In this document: positions 41,715-49,900 of the stretch, piece by piece
Position numbering within the stretch: the first letter of the stretch is position 1
How the letters are laid out: every line of letters starts with the position of its first letter
Source of the DNA: Streptomyces sp. NBC_00620
GTDB taxonomy: Bacteria; Actinomycetota; Actinomycetes; Streptomycetales; Streptomycetaceae
NCBI RefSeq assembly: GCF_026341825.1
Contig: NZ_JAPENY010000002.1
Coordinates: 372,001 to 436,000 of the forward strand
DNA length: 64,000 nt
Reading direction: 5' to 3'
Translations under genes and position numbers: made by a program
The notes under the pieces: generated by a model
The model's database searches: none
Seen by the model: only the letters and a program-made list of their open reading frames with translations
What the model was told of the DNA's origin: nothing

Positions 41715-44441
41715 GTGGCAGAAACAGCATCGAAGAAGAGCGACAAGACCTCCGGCGAGACGCGTCCCCGGCTGATGCTCATGGACGGGCACTCGCTGGC
41801 GTACCGCGCGTTCTTCGCGCTGCCCGCGGAGAACTTCACGACCGCGACGGGCCAGCCGACGAACGCGATCTACGGCTTCGCGTCGATGCTGGCGAACACG
41901 CTGCGCGACGAGGCGCCCACGCACTTCGCGGTGGCCTTCGACGTCTCCCGCAAGACGTGGCGCTCCGAGGAGTTCACCGAGTACAAGGCGAACAGGTCCA
42001 AGACCCCCGACGAGTTCAAGGGCCAGGTCGAGCTGATCGGCGAGCTGCTCGACGCGATGCACGCCGAGCGGTTCGCGGTCGACGGCTTCGAGGCGGACGA
42101 CATCATCGCGACGCTCGCCACGCAGGCCGAGGCCGCGGGGTTCGAGGTGCTGATCGTCACCGGCGACCGCGACTCCTTCCAGCTGGTCTCCGAGCACACG
42201 ACGGTGCTGTACCCGACGAAGGGCGTCTCGGAGCTGACCCGCTTCACTCCGGAGAAGGTCTTCGAGAAGTACGGGCTGACGCCGGCCCAGTACCCCGACT
42301 TCGCGGCGCTGCGCGGCGACCCGTCCGACAACCTGCCGGGCATCCCCGGCGTCGGCGAGAAGACCGCCGCGAAGTGGATCAACCAGTTCGGTTCCTTCGC
42401 GGAGCTGGTCGAGCGCGTCGACGAGGTCAAGGGCAAGGCCGGGCAGAACCTCCGCGACCACCTGGACGCGGTGAAGCTCAACCGCCGTCTCACGGAGATG
42501 GTGAAGGACGTCGAGCTGCCCAAGACGGTCACCGACCTGGGGCGCGCCGCGTACGACCGCAAGGCCGTGGCGATGGTCCTGGACACCCTGGAGATCCGGA
42601 ACCCGTCACTGCGTGAGCGGCTCCTCGCCGTCGACCCGGGGGCCGAGGAGTCCGAGGAGACGAAGCCGGTCGCCGAGGGCGTCGAACTCGACGGCACGGT
42701 GCTGGGCGCGGGCGAGCTGAAGCCGTGGCTCGCCGAGCACGGCACGGAGATCCTGGGGCTGGCCACGGTCGACACCTGGGCGCTCGGCGCGGGCTCCGTG
42801 ACCGAGGTCGCGCTCGCCGCCGCCGATGGCGCGGCCGCGTGGTTCGACCCGACGCAGCTGGACGAGGCCGACGACAACTCGTTCGAGAAGTGGCTCGCCG
42901 ACCCCGGCAGCCCCAAGGTCATGCACAACGCCAAGGGCGCGATGCGGGTCTTCGCCGAGCACGGCTGGACCATCGAGGGCGTGTCCATGGACACCGCGCT
43001 CGCCGCGTACCTGGTCAAGCCGGGGCGCCGCTCCTTCGCCCTCGACGCACTGTCCCTGGAGTACCTCGGCAGGGAGCTGGGGCCCACCGCCGCGGCCGAC
43101 GGGCAGCTCGCCTTCGGTACCGACGACCAGGCCGAGGCCGACGCGCTGATGGTGCAGGCCCGCACGATCCTCGACCTGGGCGAGGCGTTCGGCGAGCGGC
43201 TGGAGGAGGCCGGCGCGGCCGATCTGCTGCGCGACATGGAGCTGCCGACGTCCGCCCTGCTGGCCCGTATGGAGCGGCACGGCATCGCGGCCGACCGGAC
43301 CCATCTCGAAGCCATGGAGCAGATGTTCGCGGCCGCCGTGCAGCAGGCCGTGAAGGAGGCGCACGCTTCCGTGGGACACGAGTTCAACCTCGGCTCGCCC
43401 AAGCAGCTCCAGGAAGTCTTCTTCGGCGAACTCGACCTGCCCAAGACGAAGAAGACCAAGACGGGCTTCACCACGGACGCGGACGCGCTGGCCTGGCTGG
43501 CCGGGCAGACCGACCACGAACTGCCGGTGATCATGCTCCGCCACCGTGAGCAGGCGAGGCTCCGGTCGACGGTCGAGGGCCTGATCAAGACGATCGCGGT
43601 GGACGGCCGCATCCACACCACCTTCAACCAGACGGTGGCCGCGACGGGCCGCCTGTCGTCCACGGACCCGAACCTGCAGAACATCCCGGTCCGCACCGAC
43701 GAGGGCCGCGCGATCCGCCGCGGCTTTGTGGTCGGCGAGGGCTTCGAGTCGCTCATGACCGCGGACTACAGCCAGATCGAACTGCGCGTGATGGCCCACC
43801 TGTCCGAGGACGAGGGCCTGTTGGAGGCGTTCACCTCCGGGGAGGACCTGCACACCACGGTCGCCTCGCAGGTGTTCTCCGTGGAGCGGTCCGCGGTCGA
43901 CGCGGAGATGCGGCGCAAGATCAAGGCGATGTCGTACGGACTGGCGTACGGCCTGTCGGCCTTCGGCCTCTCCCAGCAGCTGAACATCGACGCGGGCGAG
44001 GCACGCGGGCTGATGGACACGTACTTCGAGCGGTTCGGCGGCGTACGCGACTATCTGCGCCGCGTCGTCGACGAAGCCCGCGCCACGGGCTACACGGAGA
44101 CCCTGTTCGGCCGCCGCCGCCACCTGCCCGACCTCAACAGCGACAACCGGCAGCGGCGCGAGACGGCCGAGCGGATGGCTCTCAACGCGCCCATCCAGGG
44201 CACGGCCGCCGACATCGTCAAGATCGCCATGCTCAAGGTGGACAGCGCCCTGCGCGAAGCCGATCTCAAGTCCCGGATGCTCCTCCAGGTCCACGACGAA
44301 ATCGTCCTGGAGATCGCGCCCGGTGAGCGCGCGAAGACCGAGGAACTGGTCCGGCGCGAAATGGCGTCCGCGGTGCAGCTCCGGGCGCCCCTGGACGTGT
44401 CCGTCGGCTCCGGGGGCGACTGGGAGTCGGCGGCGCACTAG
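41715..44441 (+). CDS. polA: DNA polymerase I
   Basis: Repair and Okazaki-fragment polymerase of 908 residues. The N-terminal 5'-3' exonuclease shows LMLMDGHSLAYRAFFAL (residue 20), FEADDIIATLA, VTGDRDSFQLV and GDPSDNLPGIPGVGEKTAA. The middle domain (about residues 325-500) resembles the 3'-5' exonuclease fold but lacks an obvious proofreading DxE motif, as in other actinobacteria. The polymerase domain has FTTDADALAWLAG, STDPNLQNIPVRTDEGR, ADYSQIELRVMAHLS (motif A), RRKIKAMSYGLAYGLSAFG (motif B) and LQVHDEIVLE (motif C). The start is GTG 41715 by family alignment. Confidence 0.97.
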   Translation: MAETASKKSDKTSGETRPRLMLMDGHSLAYRAFFALPAENFTTATGQPTNAIYGFASMLANTLRDEAPTHFAVAFDVSRKTWRSEEFTEYKANRSKTPDEFKGQVELIGELLDAMHAERFAVDGFEADDIIATLATQAEAAGFEVLIVTGDRDSFQLVSEHTTVLYPTKGVSELTRFTPEKVFEKYGLTPAQYPDFAALRGDPSDNLPGIPGVGEKTAAKWINQFGSFAELVERVDEVKGKAGQNLRDHLDAVKLNRRLTEMVKDVELPKTVTDLGRAAYDRKAVAMVLDTLEIRNPSLRERLLAVDPGAEESEETKPVAEGVELDGTVLGAGELKPWLAEHGTEILGLATVDTWALGAGSVTEVALAAADGAAAWFDPTQLDEADDNSFEKWLADPGSPKVMHNAKGAMRVFAEHGWTIEGVSMDTALAAYLVKPGRRSFALDALSLEYLGRELGPTAAADGQLAFGTDDQAEADALMVQARTILDLGEAFGERLEEAGAADLLRDMELPTSALLARMERHGIAADRTHLEAMEQMFAAAVQQAVKEAHASVGHEFNLGSPKQLQEVFFGELDLPKTKKTKTGFTTDADALAWLAGQTDHELPVIMLRHREQARLRSTVEGLIKTIAVDGRIHTTFNQTVAATGRLSSTDPNLQNIPVRTDEGRAIRRGFVVGEGFESLMTADYSQIELRVMAHLSEDEGLLEAFTSGEDLHTTVASQVFSVERSAVDAEMRRKIKAMSYGLAYGLSAFGLSQQLNIDAGEARGLMDTYFERFGGVRDYLRRVVDEARATGYTETLFGRRRHLPDLNSDNRQRRETAERMALNAPIQGTAADIVKIAMLKVDSALREADLKSRMLLQVHDEIVLEIAPGERAKTEELVRREMASAVQLRAPLDVSVGSGGDWESAAH

Positions 44442-44456
44442 CGCTCCGCTGCGTTT

Positions 44457-44532
44457 GCGGTTCGTTCACCGCGGGCCCGGTGGGGGCTCGTCGCGCAGTT
44501 CCCCGCGCCCCTTCGGGGCGCTGCCGAACCGC
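44457..44532 (+). terminator. Hairpin-rich terminator-like repeat after polA
   Basis: An outer pair GCGGTTCG (44457-44464) / CGAACCGC (44525-44532) encloses GCGCCCC-TTC-GGGGCGC (44505-44521). The core CGCAGTTCCCCGCGCC with the TTCG loop is a sequence common after Streptomyces genes. The whole gap 44442-44763 holds this element, a 14-bp tandem array and no gene. Confidence 0.75.
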
Positions 44533-44584
44533 ACCGGGCTTCGCCGGCCGCGTTCAGCCTGACCGGGCGGACCCCCTGGGTCCG

Positions 44585-44660
44585 CCCGGAGGCGGTGGCC
44601 CGGAGGCGGTGGCCCGGAGGCGGTGGCCCGGAGGCGGTGGCCCGGAGGCGGTGGCCCGGA
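44585..44660. repeat. 14-bp tandem repeat array
   Basis: CCCGGAGGCGGTGG is repeated five times without change (44585, 44599, 44613, 44627, 44641) and ends with a partial CCCGGA. It lies 100 bases upstream of the serine hydrolase start and could vary in copy number by slippage. Confidence 0.93.
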
Positions 44661-44763
44661 GCCCGGTGCGGAACCTTGACGTACGCCCCCCACCCCGGCC
44701 GGTGTCACTCGCGTGGCCCCCGCAAAGGCGCCCCGCGGCCGAGGCGCCCGTAAGGATGCGGGC

Positions 44764-45744
44764 ATGGGTATACGCATGCTCAACCGCCACACGGCCATAG
44801 CCACGGCCGTCGTCTCGGCGCTCCTCGCGCCGATACCCGCGGTCGCCGCGCACGCGAGCACCGCGCAGGTGCCCGCGGCCTGCCGCTCCACCCGTGACCC
44901 CGACCTCGCCGCCCGGATGTCCCGCGACCTCCGGGCGGCGCTTTCGTCCCGCCAGGGCACCGTCTCCGTGGCGGTGCACGACGACGACACCGGCCTGACC
45001 TGCACCCTCGCGAGCGCGCGCCAGTACGACTCGGCGAGCGTCGCCAAGGTCGTGATCATGGAGGGCGCCCTGCGCCGGGCCGAGGAACTCGGGCGCAAAC
45101 TCACCGGCTGGGAGCTGGCCAACGTCCGCCCGATGATCACCAGGTCCGACAACCCGGCCGCCCTGCGACTGTGGACCGACCTCGGCCACGCCTACCTGGG
45201 CCGCATCCTGGCCCGCGCCGGGACGAAAGGCACCGCCCTCGGCCCGAAGGGCTACTGGGGCCTGACCCGCACCACAGCGGCCGATCAGATGCGGCTGCTC
45301 GCCGTGCTCACCAACACCCGCTCGTTCCTGAAGACCCGCGCCTACGGTCTGAAGCTGCTCAGCCAGGTCCGCCGCGACCAGCGCTGGGGCGTGCCCGCCG
45401 GTATGCCGAAAGGCCTGAAGGCCCACGTCAAGAACGGCTGGCTGCCGCGCGCGACGCACGGCTGGCGCGTACACAGCGTCGGCGCGTTCACCGGCCGCGG
45501 CCGCACGTACCGCATCGTCGTCCTCTCGCACGACAACCCGACGATGGCGTACGGAGTGCGCACCATCGAGCGCATCGCGCAGGCCGTCCACCGCGGACTC
45601 AACCAGAAGCGCGGCCTGAGCGACGGGCGCGGTCTGGTGCAGGGCCCCACCCCCGAGAACGCGATCAGCGAGGAGTCGGACGGCTCGGCTCCGTACGAGC
45701 CGCTGCCGGGCTGGGACGAGCCGGAGCGGGACGCCACGTCCTGA
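44764..45744 (+). CDS. Secreted serine hydrolase (class A beta-lactamase-like)
   Basis: A 326-residue exported protein of the penicillin-binding/class A beta-lactamase fold. Signal peptide: MGIRMLNRHTAIATAVVSAL then PAVAAHAS (cleavage near residue 29). The three active-site elements are visible: SASVAK (SxxK, Ser about residue 96), SDN (about residue 137) and KNG (about residue 224, a KTG variant). The overall length and lack of the ExxLN omega-loop motif make true beta-lactamase activity doubtful; a cell-wall carboxypeptidase or esterase role is possible. The C-terminal 45 residues are extra and Pro/Glu rich. Its last 80 bases overlap the convergent DUF4184 gene. Confidence 0.85.
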   Translation: MGIRMLNRHTAIATAVVSALLAPIPAVAAHASTAQVPAACRSTRDPDLAARMSRDLRAALSSRQGTVSVAVHDDDTGLTCTLASARQYDSASVAKVVIMEGALRRAEELGRKLTGWELANVRPMITRSDNPAALRLWTDLGHAYLGRILARAGTKGTALGPKGYWGLTRTTAADQMRLLAVLTNTRSFLKTRAYGLKLLSQVRRDQRWGVPAGMPKGLKAHVKNGWLPRATHGWRVHSVGAFTGRGRTYRIVVLSHDNPTMAYGVRTIERIAQAVHRGLNQKRGLSDGRGLVQGPTPENAISEESDGSAPYEPLPGWDEPERDATS

Positions 45745-46519
45745 CCCCCAGCGCGTACAGGGCGAGGCCGAGCACAAGCCCGGCGCCCGCGCCGAAACAC
45801 AGCGTCGGGATCCACTCCCAGGGCTTCGCGTCGGCACCCCGCCCGGCGAGCCAGAGCGAAGCCCGCTGCACCGCGCCCACCAGCGCGCAACCCCCGATCA
45901 CGGCACCGGCCGCCCACCGGTCGGAACCGGACAGCACGGGCACCCCCACGGGCTCGCCCGACGGCGTACGCCGCACCGCGACGAGCACGAAGAGCGCGAT
46001 GACGACGGCCGCCACCGCCGAACTGCCGTACTGCACATACCAGTACAGGGGCGAGCCTCCCGCCTGCCGGCCCAGGACGGGCACCAGCTCCACACCCCAC
46101 CGGTCGTGATGTGTGAACGCGTCCCACACGACATGCGTCAGCGCGCCGAGCGCCGCCGAGACATACCATCGCAACACCGCCGACGGACACAGACGTTCAC
46201 GTGCCGCCCCGCAGCGCAGCAGACCCGCGACCCGCCGCTGCCGCGCCCGCGGCAGCAGCGCCACCAGCGGCTCGCGCAGCACCAGCCACGCGCCCACGAG
46301 AGCCCAGGCGACGAGCACGTCGAAGGTGAACACGCCGGTGAAGGAGTGGGTGAAGGCGCCGAACTCCATCGCTCCGGACAGCACACTTGCCGCGTAATAG
46401 GTCATGTCGGGAGCGAACGAACCGGCCACGAGGACCGCCGGCACCAGCCGGCCGCGGCCGCTTCCGTCGCCGCGCACAGCGGGCAGCACGGCCGCGGCAT
46501 GGCTGAGTGTGAAGGGCAA
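45665..46519 (-). CDS. DUF4184 integral membrane protein
   Basis: A 284-residue membrane protein starting LPFTLSHAAAVLPAVR, the conserved beginning of DUF4184 proteins. About six membrane helices follow, with conserved acidic/histidine residues (GSFAPDMTYY; GAFTHSFTGVFTFD; LTHVVWDAFTHHDRWG) that look like a metal-dependent hydrolase site in the membrane. The start is TTG 46519, five bases after AGGGGG. Function unknown. The Ala/Pro/Arg-rich C-terminus overlaps the 3' end of the convergent serine hydrolase gene. Confidence 0.83.
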   Translation of the reverse strand: MPFTLSHAAAVLPAVRGDGSGRGRLVPAVLVAGSFAPDMTYYAASVLSGAMEFGAFTHSFTGVFTFDVLVAWALVGAWLVLREPLVALLPRARQRRVAGLLRCGAARERLCPSAVLRWYVSAALGALTHVVWDAFTHHDRWGVELVPVLGRQAGGSPLYWYVQYGSSAVAAVVIALFVLVAVRRTPSGEPVGVPVLSGSDRWAAGAVIGGCALVGAVQRASLWLAGRGADAKPWEWIPTLCFGAGAGLVLGLALYALGVRTWRPAPARPSPAAARTEPSRPTPR

Positions 46520-46858
46520 GTCGTCCCCCTGGGGCTCACGTTGGCCGGGTATATCGGTCGCCGCGGTCACCGGCACCCGGTGGACGCCCAGTATGAGGGA
46601 CGCATGAGAACTGTCCGGGGGGACACCCGGGGCGGCGTCCTACCGCACAATCGGACATGGCCAACTGGTGAAAATCGGGCACGAACGGGTGCCCCGGCGA
46701 CTGGAGTTGTCGTAGGGTCACCTGGGTCGCCGTGCAGGGGAACGCGGCCGAACGACCAGAGGAAAACGCAGAAGAAAACGCACCAGAAGCAAGTGCACAG
46801 GTGCAAAGCGCACGGCAAGAAGGTGCGTAAGCGGATGTCCATGGGAGGGACTCACTCA
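46520..46858. other. Divergent intergenic region
   Basis: This 339-base gap between the DUF4184 and transglycosylase genes shows no credible gene. A TAGGGT hexamer at 46713-46718 is a weak -10 candidate for the rightward gene. The stretch 46755-46835 is unusually rich in A (AGGAAAACGCAGAAG and similar) for this genome and would be an unstructured leader. Confidence 0.5.
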
Positions 46859-48589
46859 ATGGTGGCGCATTTCGGTACGAGGCTGCGCAAGGGAGCGATG
46901 ACCACGGCTGTGGCCGCGGCCGCGGTCGCGGCTCTGTCCGCTTCCCAGGCCCCGGGAGTGACCACCGACGGCCAGGGCAGACAGACCACCGGCGCCGACG
47001 CCGAGTCCACGCCCGACGGGAACGGCGACGGCAGCGCCACCGGCAACTCGCCGTACTACACGGACCTTCCGCCCCTGAACACGCCCGTCCCCGCGCCGAC
47101 CATCGGCACCCCCGCCGCCACCGGCGAAGCCGAGGCAGGCATACCCGCGACCGTCCTCGACGCCTACAAGAAGGCCGCGGACTCGCTCAGCGCGTCCAAG
47201 CCGGGCTGCAACCTCCCCTGGGAGCTCCTCGCCGCGATCGGCAAGGTCGAGTCCGGCCAGGCCCGCGGAGGCAACGTCGACGCCGCCGGCACCACCATCA
47301 CCCCGATCCTCGGCCCGGTCCTCAACGGCAACGGCTTCGCGAACATCGGCGACACCGACGGCGGCGCGTACGACGGCGACAGCACCTACGACCGCGCGGT
47401 CGGCCCGATGCAGTTCATCCCGTCCACCTGGGAGTGGGCGGGCGAGGACGGCAACGGCGACGGCAAGAAGGACCCCAACAACATCTACGACGCGGCGCTC
47501 GCGGCGGGCAACTACCTGTGCCGGTTCAGCTGGGACCTGTCCGACCAGGCCGACCTCAACAGCGCGATCCTCAGCTACAACAACTCGACGGAGTACCTCA
47601 ACACCGTCCTGTCGTGGCTGGAGTACTACCGCAAGGGCACCCACGAGGTGCCGGACGGCACGGGCACGCTGCCCTCGAACCGCAGCGACGGCTCGGACGG
47701 GGCCACCACCTCGCCGAGTCCGAGCCCGAGCCCGAGCCCGAGCACGCCGAGTACCCCGAGTACCCCTGCACCGACTCCGCCGAAGCCGAGCCCCCCGGCG
47801 GGCGGCGGCACCACAACCCCCACCCCGACCCCGCCCGGTCCGACCCTCCCCACCACGCCCACCCCCACCGAAACCGTGGACCACCTGGAGGACGCGGGCA
47901 CCGGGGCGCTCACCGCGACGGCGGGCGACGCCTTCGGTGAGCAGGTCGCGGTGCGGACCGAGACCAAGGCCGGCAAGGCGGTCGCCAAGGTCCGGGTGCG
48001 GTTCACGATCGTCGGCGACACCACGGACGCCACCTTCACCGGCGGCGAGACCGTCGCCACGGTCGTCACCGACAGCGCCGGCACGGCCACCGCGCCCGCG
48101 CTCGTGGCAGGCGAGAAGACCGGCGACTTCATCGTCCGCACCACCGTCGTGGGCCGCACGCTGACCGGCCTCGACTACACGGCGAGCGTCACCGCGCGCC
48201 AGGCCGACACCCTCGTACGCACCAGCGACACCGCGCTGACCTGCGTGCCGGGCGGCGAGTTCGCGGACCAGGTCGAGGTGAAGGCCACCTACAACGGCGC
48301 GGTCGCGGACAAGGTCGCGGCCACCGCCACCCTCATCAAGTCGGCGGACGACGCCACGGAGAACGACAAGGGCCCGTACTTCAAGGACGTGGACGGCAAC
48401 ACCGTACGCACCCTCGCGGACCTCACCACGGACGCCGACGGGCTGCTGAAGCTCCCGAAGCTGTACGCGGACGACACCACCGGCACGTTCCTGCTCCGCA
48501 TCACCACCACGGGCGGCGCGACGCTGACGGTCGAACTGACGGTGGCCGCGGCGGCCACCCCGGAGCCGGAGCCGACGACCACGTCATAG
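46859..48589 (+). CDS. Secreted lytic transglycosylase with Ig-like C-terminal domains
   Basis: A 576-residue exported protein. The signal segment is RKGAMTTAVAAAAVAALSAS. The transglycosylase domain (about residues 100-255) contains WELLAAIGKVESGQARGG with the catalytic Glu, GPMQFIPSTWEWAGEDGNGDG and ILSYNNSTEYLNTVLSWLEYYR, as in MltB-type (GH103) enzymes that cut peptidoglycan glycan strands. A Ser/Pro/Thr linker (about 265-340) leads to two beta domains (DAFGEQVAVRTETKAGKAVA; GGEFADQVEVKATYNGAVAD) similar to each other and to invasin/Big-1-type Ig folds. ATG 46859 is chosen for GGGAGGGA eight bases upstream; ATG 46835 and 46841 are in frame. A strong terminator follows. Confidence 0.87.
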   Translation: MVAHFGTRLRKGAMTTAVAAAAVAALSASQAPGVTTDGQGRQTTGADAESTPDGNGDGSATGNSPYYTDLPPLNTPVPAPTIGTPAATGEAEAGIPATVLDAYKKAADSLSASKPGCNLPWELLAAIGKVESGQARGGNVDAAGTTITPILGPVLNGNGFANIGDTDGGAYDGDSTYDRAVGPMQFIPSTWEWAGEDGNGDGKKDPNNIYDAALAAGNYLCRFSWDLSDQADLNSAILSYNNSTEYLNTVLSWLEYYRKGTHEVPDGTGTLPSNRSDGSDGATTSPSPSPSPSPSTPSTPSTPAPTPPKPSPPAGGGTTTPTPTPPGPTLPTTPTPTETVDHLEDAGTGALTATAGDAFGEQVAVRTETKAGKAVAKVRVRFTIVGDTTDATFTGGETVATVVTDSAGTATAPALVAGEKTGDFIVRTTVVGRTLTGLDYTASVTARQADTLVRTSDTALTCVPGGEFADQVEVKATYNGAVADKVAATATLIKSADDATENDKGPYFKDVDGNTVRTLADLTTDADGLLKLPKLYADDTTGTFLLRITTTGGATLTVELTVAAAATPEPEPTTTS

Positions 48590-48614
48590 TCCGTACGTCC
48601 GTACGCGCACGGTC

Positions 48615-48649
48615 AGGGCGCCCCTCCGCTTCCGGCGGAGGGGCGCCCT
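48615..48649 (+). terminator. Hairpin terminator
   Basis: A perfect 15-bp stem, AGGGCGCCCCTCCGC with GCGGAGGGGCGCCCT, and a five-base loop, 26 bases after the transglycosylase stop. Confidence 0.9.
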
Positions 48650-48670
48650 CGTCGTTGTGTGTGCAACGTG

Positions 48671-48721
48671 TTCTCATCTCGCCCCGCCGTTGCTACGGTG
48701 CCGGACCTGACGATGTATCAG
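48671..48721 (+). promoter_or_regulatory. Candidate promoter with overlapping palindrome
   Basis: TTCTCA (48671-48676) and TACGGT (48694-48699) are 17 bases apart and fit a housekeeping promoter moderately. CTGACGATGTATCAG (48707-48721) overlaps the expected transcription start and has CTGA/TCAG arms, so it may be an operator for the two genes downstream. Confidence 0.48.
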
Positions 48722-48752
48722 TTCCATTTTCCGGCCCCCGGGGAGGCCCCGC

Positions 48753-48887
48753 ATGCGTGCCCTCATAGCCGCCGCGATCGGTCTCGCCGTGGCGCTCGCC
48801 CTGGTGTTCACGGTCACGGCTATGGGCTCACCGGCAGGCAAGACCTCGCCGAAGCCGATGCTCACCACTGTCCCCACACACCCATAG
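48753..48887 (+). CDS. SPW_0924-type small membrane protein (44 aa)
   Basis: A 44-residue peptide, MRALIAAAIGLAVALALV at its start, with one hydrophobic helix followed by TAMGSPAGKTSPKPML. The ATG follows GGGAGG with good spacing and the stop lies 20 bases before the DUF3068 gene. The size and sequence style fit the SPW_0924 family of tiny Streptomyces proteins (from memory). It is either a membrane peptide or a secreted short tail. Co-transcription with the DUF3068 gene suggests a shared membrane function. Confidence 0.8.
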   Translation: MRALIAAAIGLAVALALVFTVTAMGSPAGKTSPKPMLTTVPTHP

Positions 48888-48907
48888 CGCTCAGGGAGGA
48901 CGCCGAC

Positions 48908-49900
48908 ATGCGCCGCAAGGTCAGCCTGATCCTGCTCGCCTTCGCCGTGTTCTTCGCGGCACTGTCCCCCCTGTTGCACTGGTACGCCTTCCCGCGCCTG
49001 GCCAAGGTCCCCGCCAGCCAGTACCAGGACATGGTCCTGGAGGCGAAGGACGCGACCCTCCTCGACTACGGCACCATGACGGCCAAGAAGGTCCCCAAGG
49101 TCACCATCGTGCAGACCCTCAAGGGCAACGTCGAAGAATCCGAGAAGATCGAGAAGACCGCGGGCCGCGACGTCGTCGTCTGGGACTCCCTCTCCTACGT
49201 CCAGGGCCCCGACGGGGAGATGGTCTCCAAGCTCCCCGAGCGCTACATCTTCGACGCGCACAGCCAGGACCCCGTCCACGCCACCGGCGAGTCGGTCGAC
49301 GGCGACCCCGTCACCCGCGAGGGCATCGAGTTCAAGTGGCCCTTCAACACGGAGAAAAGGGACTACGAGTACTTCGACGCGCAGACCCGTACCTCGGCCC
49401 CCATCCACTACAAGGGCACCCAGAAATTCCGGGGCGTAGAGGTCTACTACTTCGAGCAGACCATCCCCTGGACCAAGGTCAAGTTCCCGAAGATCATGCC
49501 CGTGGAGGGCGTCACCCCGGAGTCGGTCGCCAAGACGGGCACCACCCGCTGGTACACCACGGTCCGCAAGTTCTGGGTGGAGCCGGTCACCGGAGCGCCC
49601 GTATACGGCGAGGAGATCCACCAGGAGGAGCTGCGCGGCGGCACCCTCCTGGGGGACCGCGACAAGGTGACGGCCTTCTCCGGGCACGTGAAAATGCGCG
49701 AGGACTACATCGAGTACACGGTCGACCTGGTCAAGTCCAACCGCACCCTGGTCCTGATGATGACCACGTACCTCCCCTGGGGCTTCCTGATCCTCGGCGC
49801 GGGGCTCCTGTCGCTCTCCCTCTACCTGGAGGCACGCAGCCGCCGCGGCGGCGACCCCGCGCCCACGGGCGCGGCGGAACCCGAGCCGGTCAGCGCCTGA
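48908..49900 (+). CDS. DUF3068 membrane-anchored protein
   Basis: A 330-residue protein with an N-terminal membrane segment (SLILLAFAVFFAALSPLLHWY) and a C-terminal one (YLPWGFLILGAGLLSLSLYL), enclosing about 260 extracellular residues. The external domain fits DUF3068 (porin PorA-like family of actinobacteria): YFDAQTRTSAPIHYKGTQ, GVEVYYFEQTIPWTKVKFP and RWYTTVRKFWVEPVTGAPVYG. The layout resembles CD36-like two-helix receptors. Function unknown. The ATG follows AGGGAGGAC; the small SPW_0924-type gene is immediately upstream. Its 3' end overlaps the convergent hrpB gene by 11 bases. Confidence 0.86.
   Translation: MRRKVSLILLAFAVFFAALSPLLHWYAFPRLAKVPASQYQDMVLEAKDATLLDYGTMTAKKVPKVTIVQTLKGNVEESEKIEKTAGRDVVVWDSLSYVQGPDGEMVSKLPERYIFDAHSQDPVHATGESVDGDPVTREGIEFKWPFNTEKRDYEYFDAQTRTSAPIHYKGTQKFRGVEVYYFEQTIPWTKVKFPKIMPVEGVTPESVAKTGTTRWYTTVRKFWVEPVTGAPVYGEEIHQEELRGGTLLGDRDKVTAFSGHVKMREDYIEYTVDLVKSNRTLVLMMTTYLPWGFLILGAGLLSLSLYLEARSRRGGDPAPTGAAEPEPVSA

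Noticed and set aside
44764..45744. Beta-lactamase resistance gene
   Set aside because: SxxK, SDN and a KTG-like motif are present but the omega-loop Glu motif of class A beta-lactamases was not found, and the context is housekeeping.
46106..46858. An N-terminal extension of the transglycosylase reaching back to 46106
   Set aside because: This part lies opposite the DUF4184 gene and lacks sequence sense; the signal peptide and ribosome site place the start at 46859.
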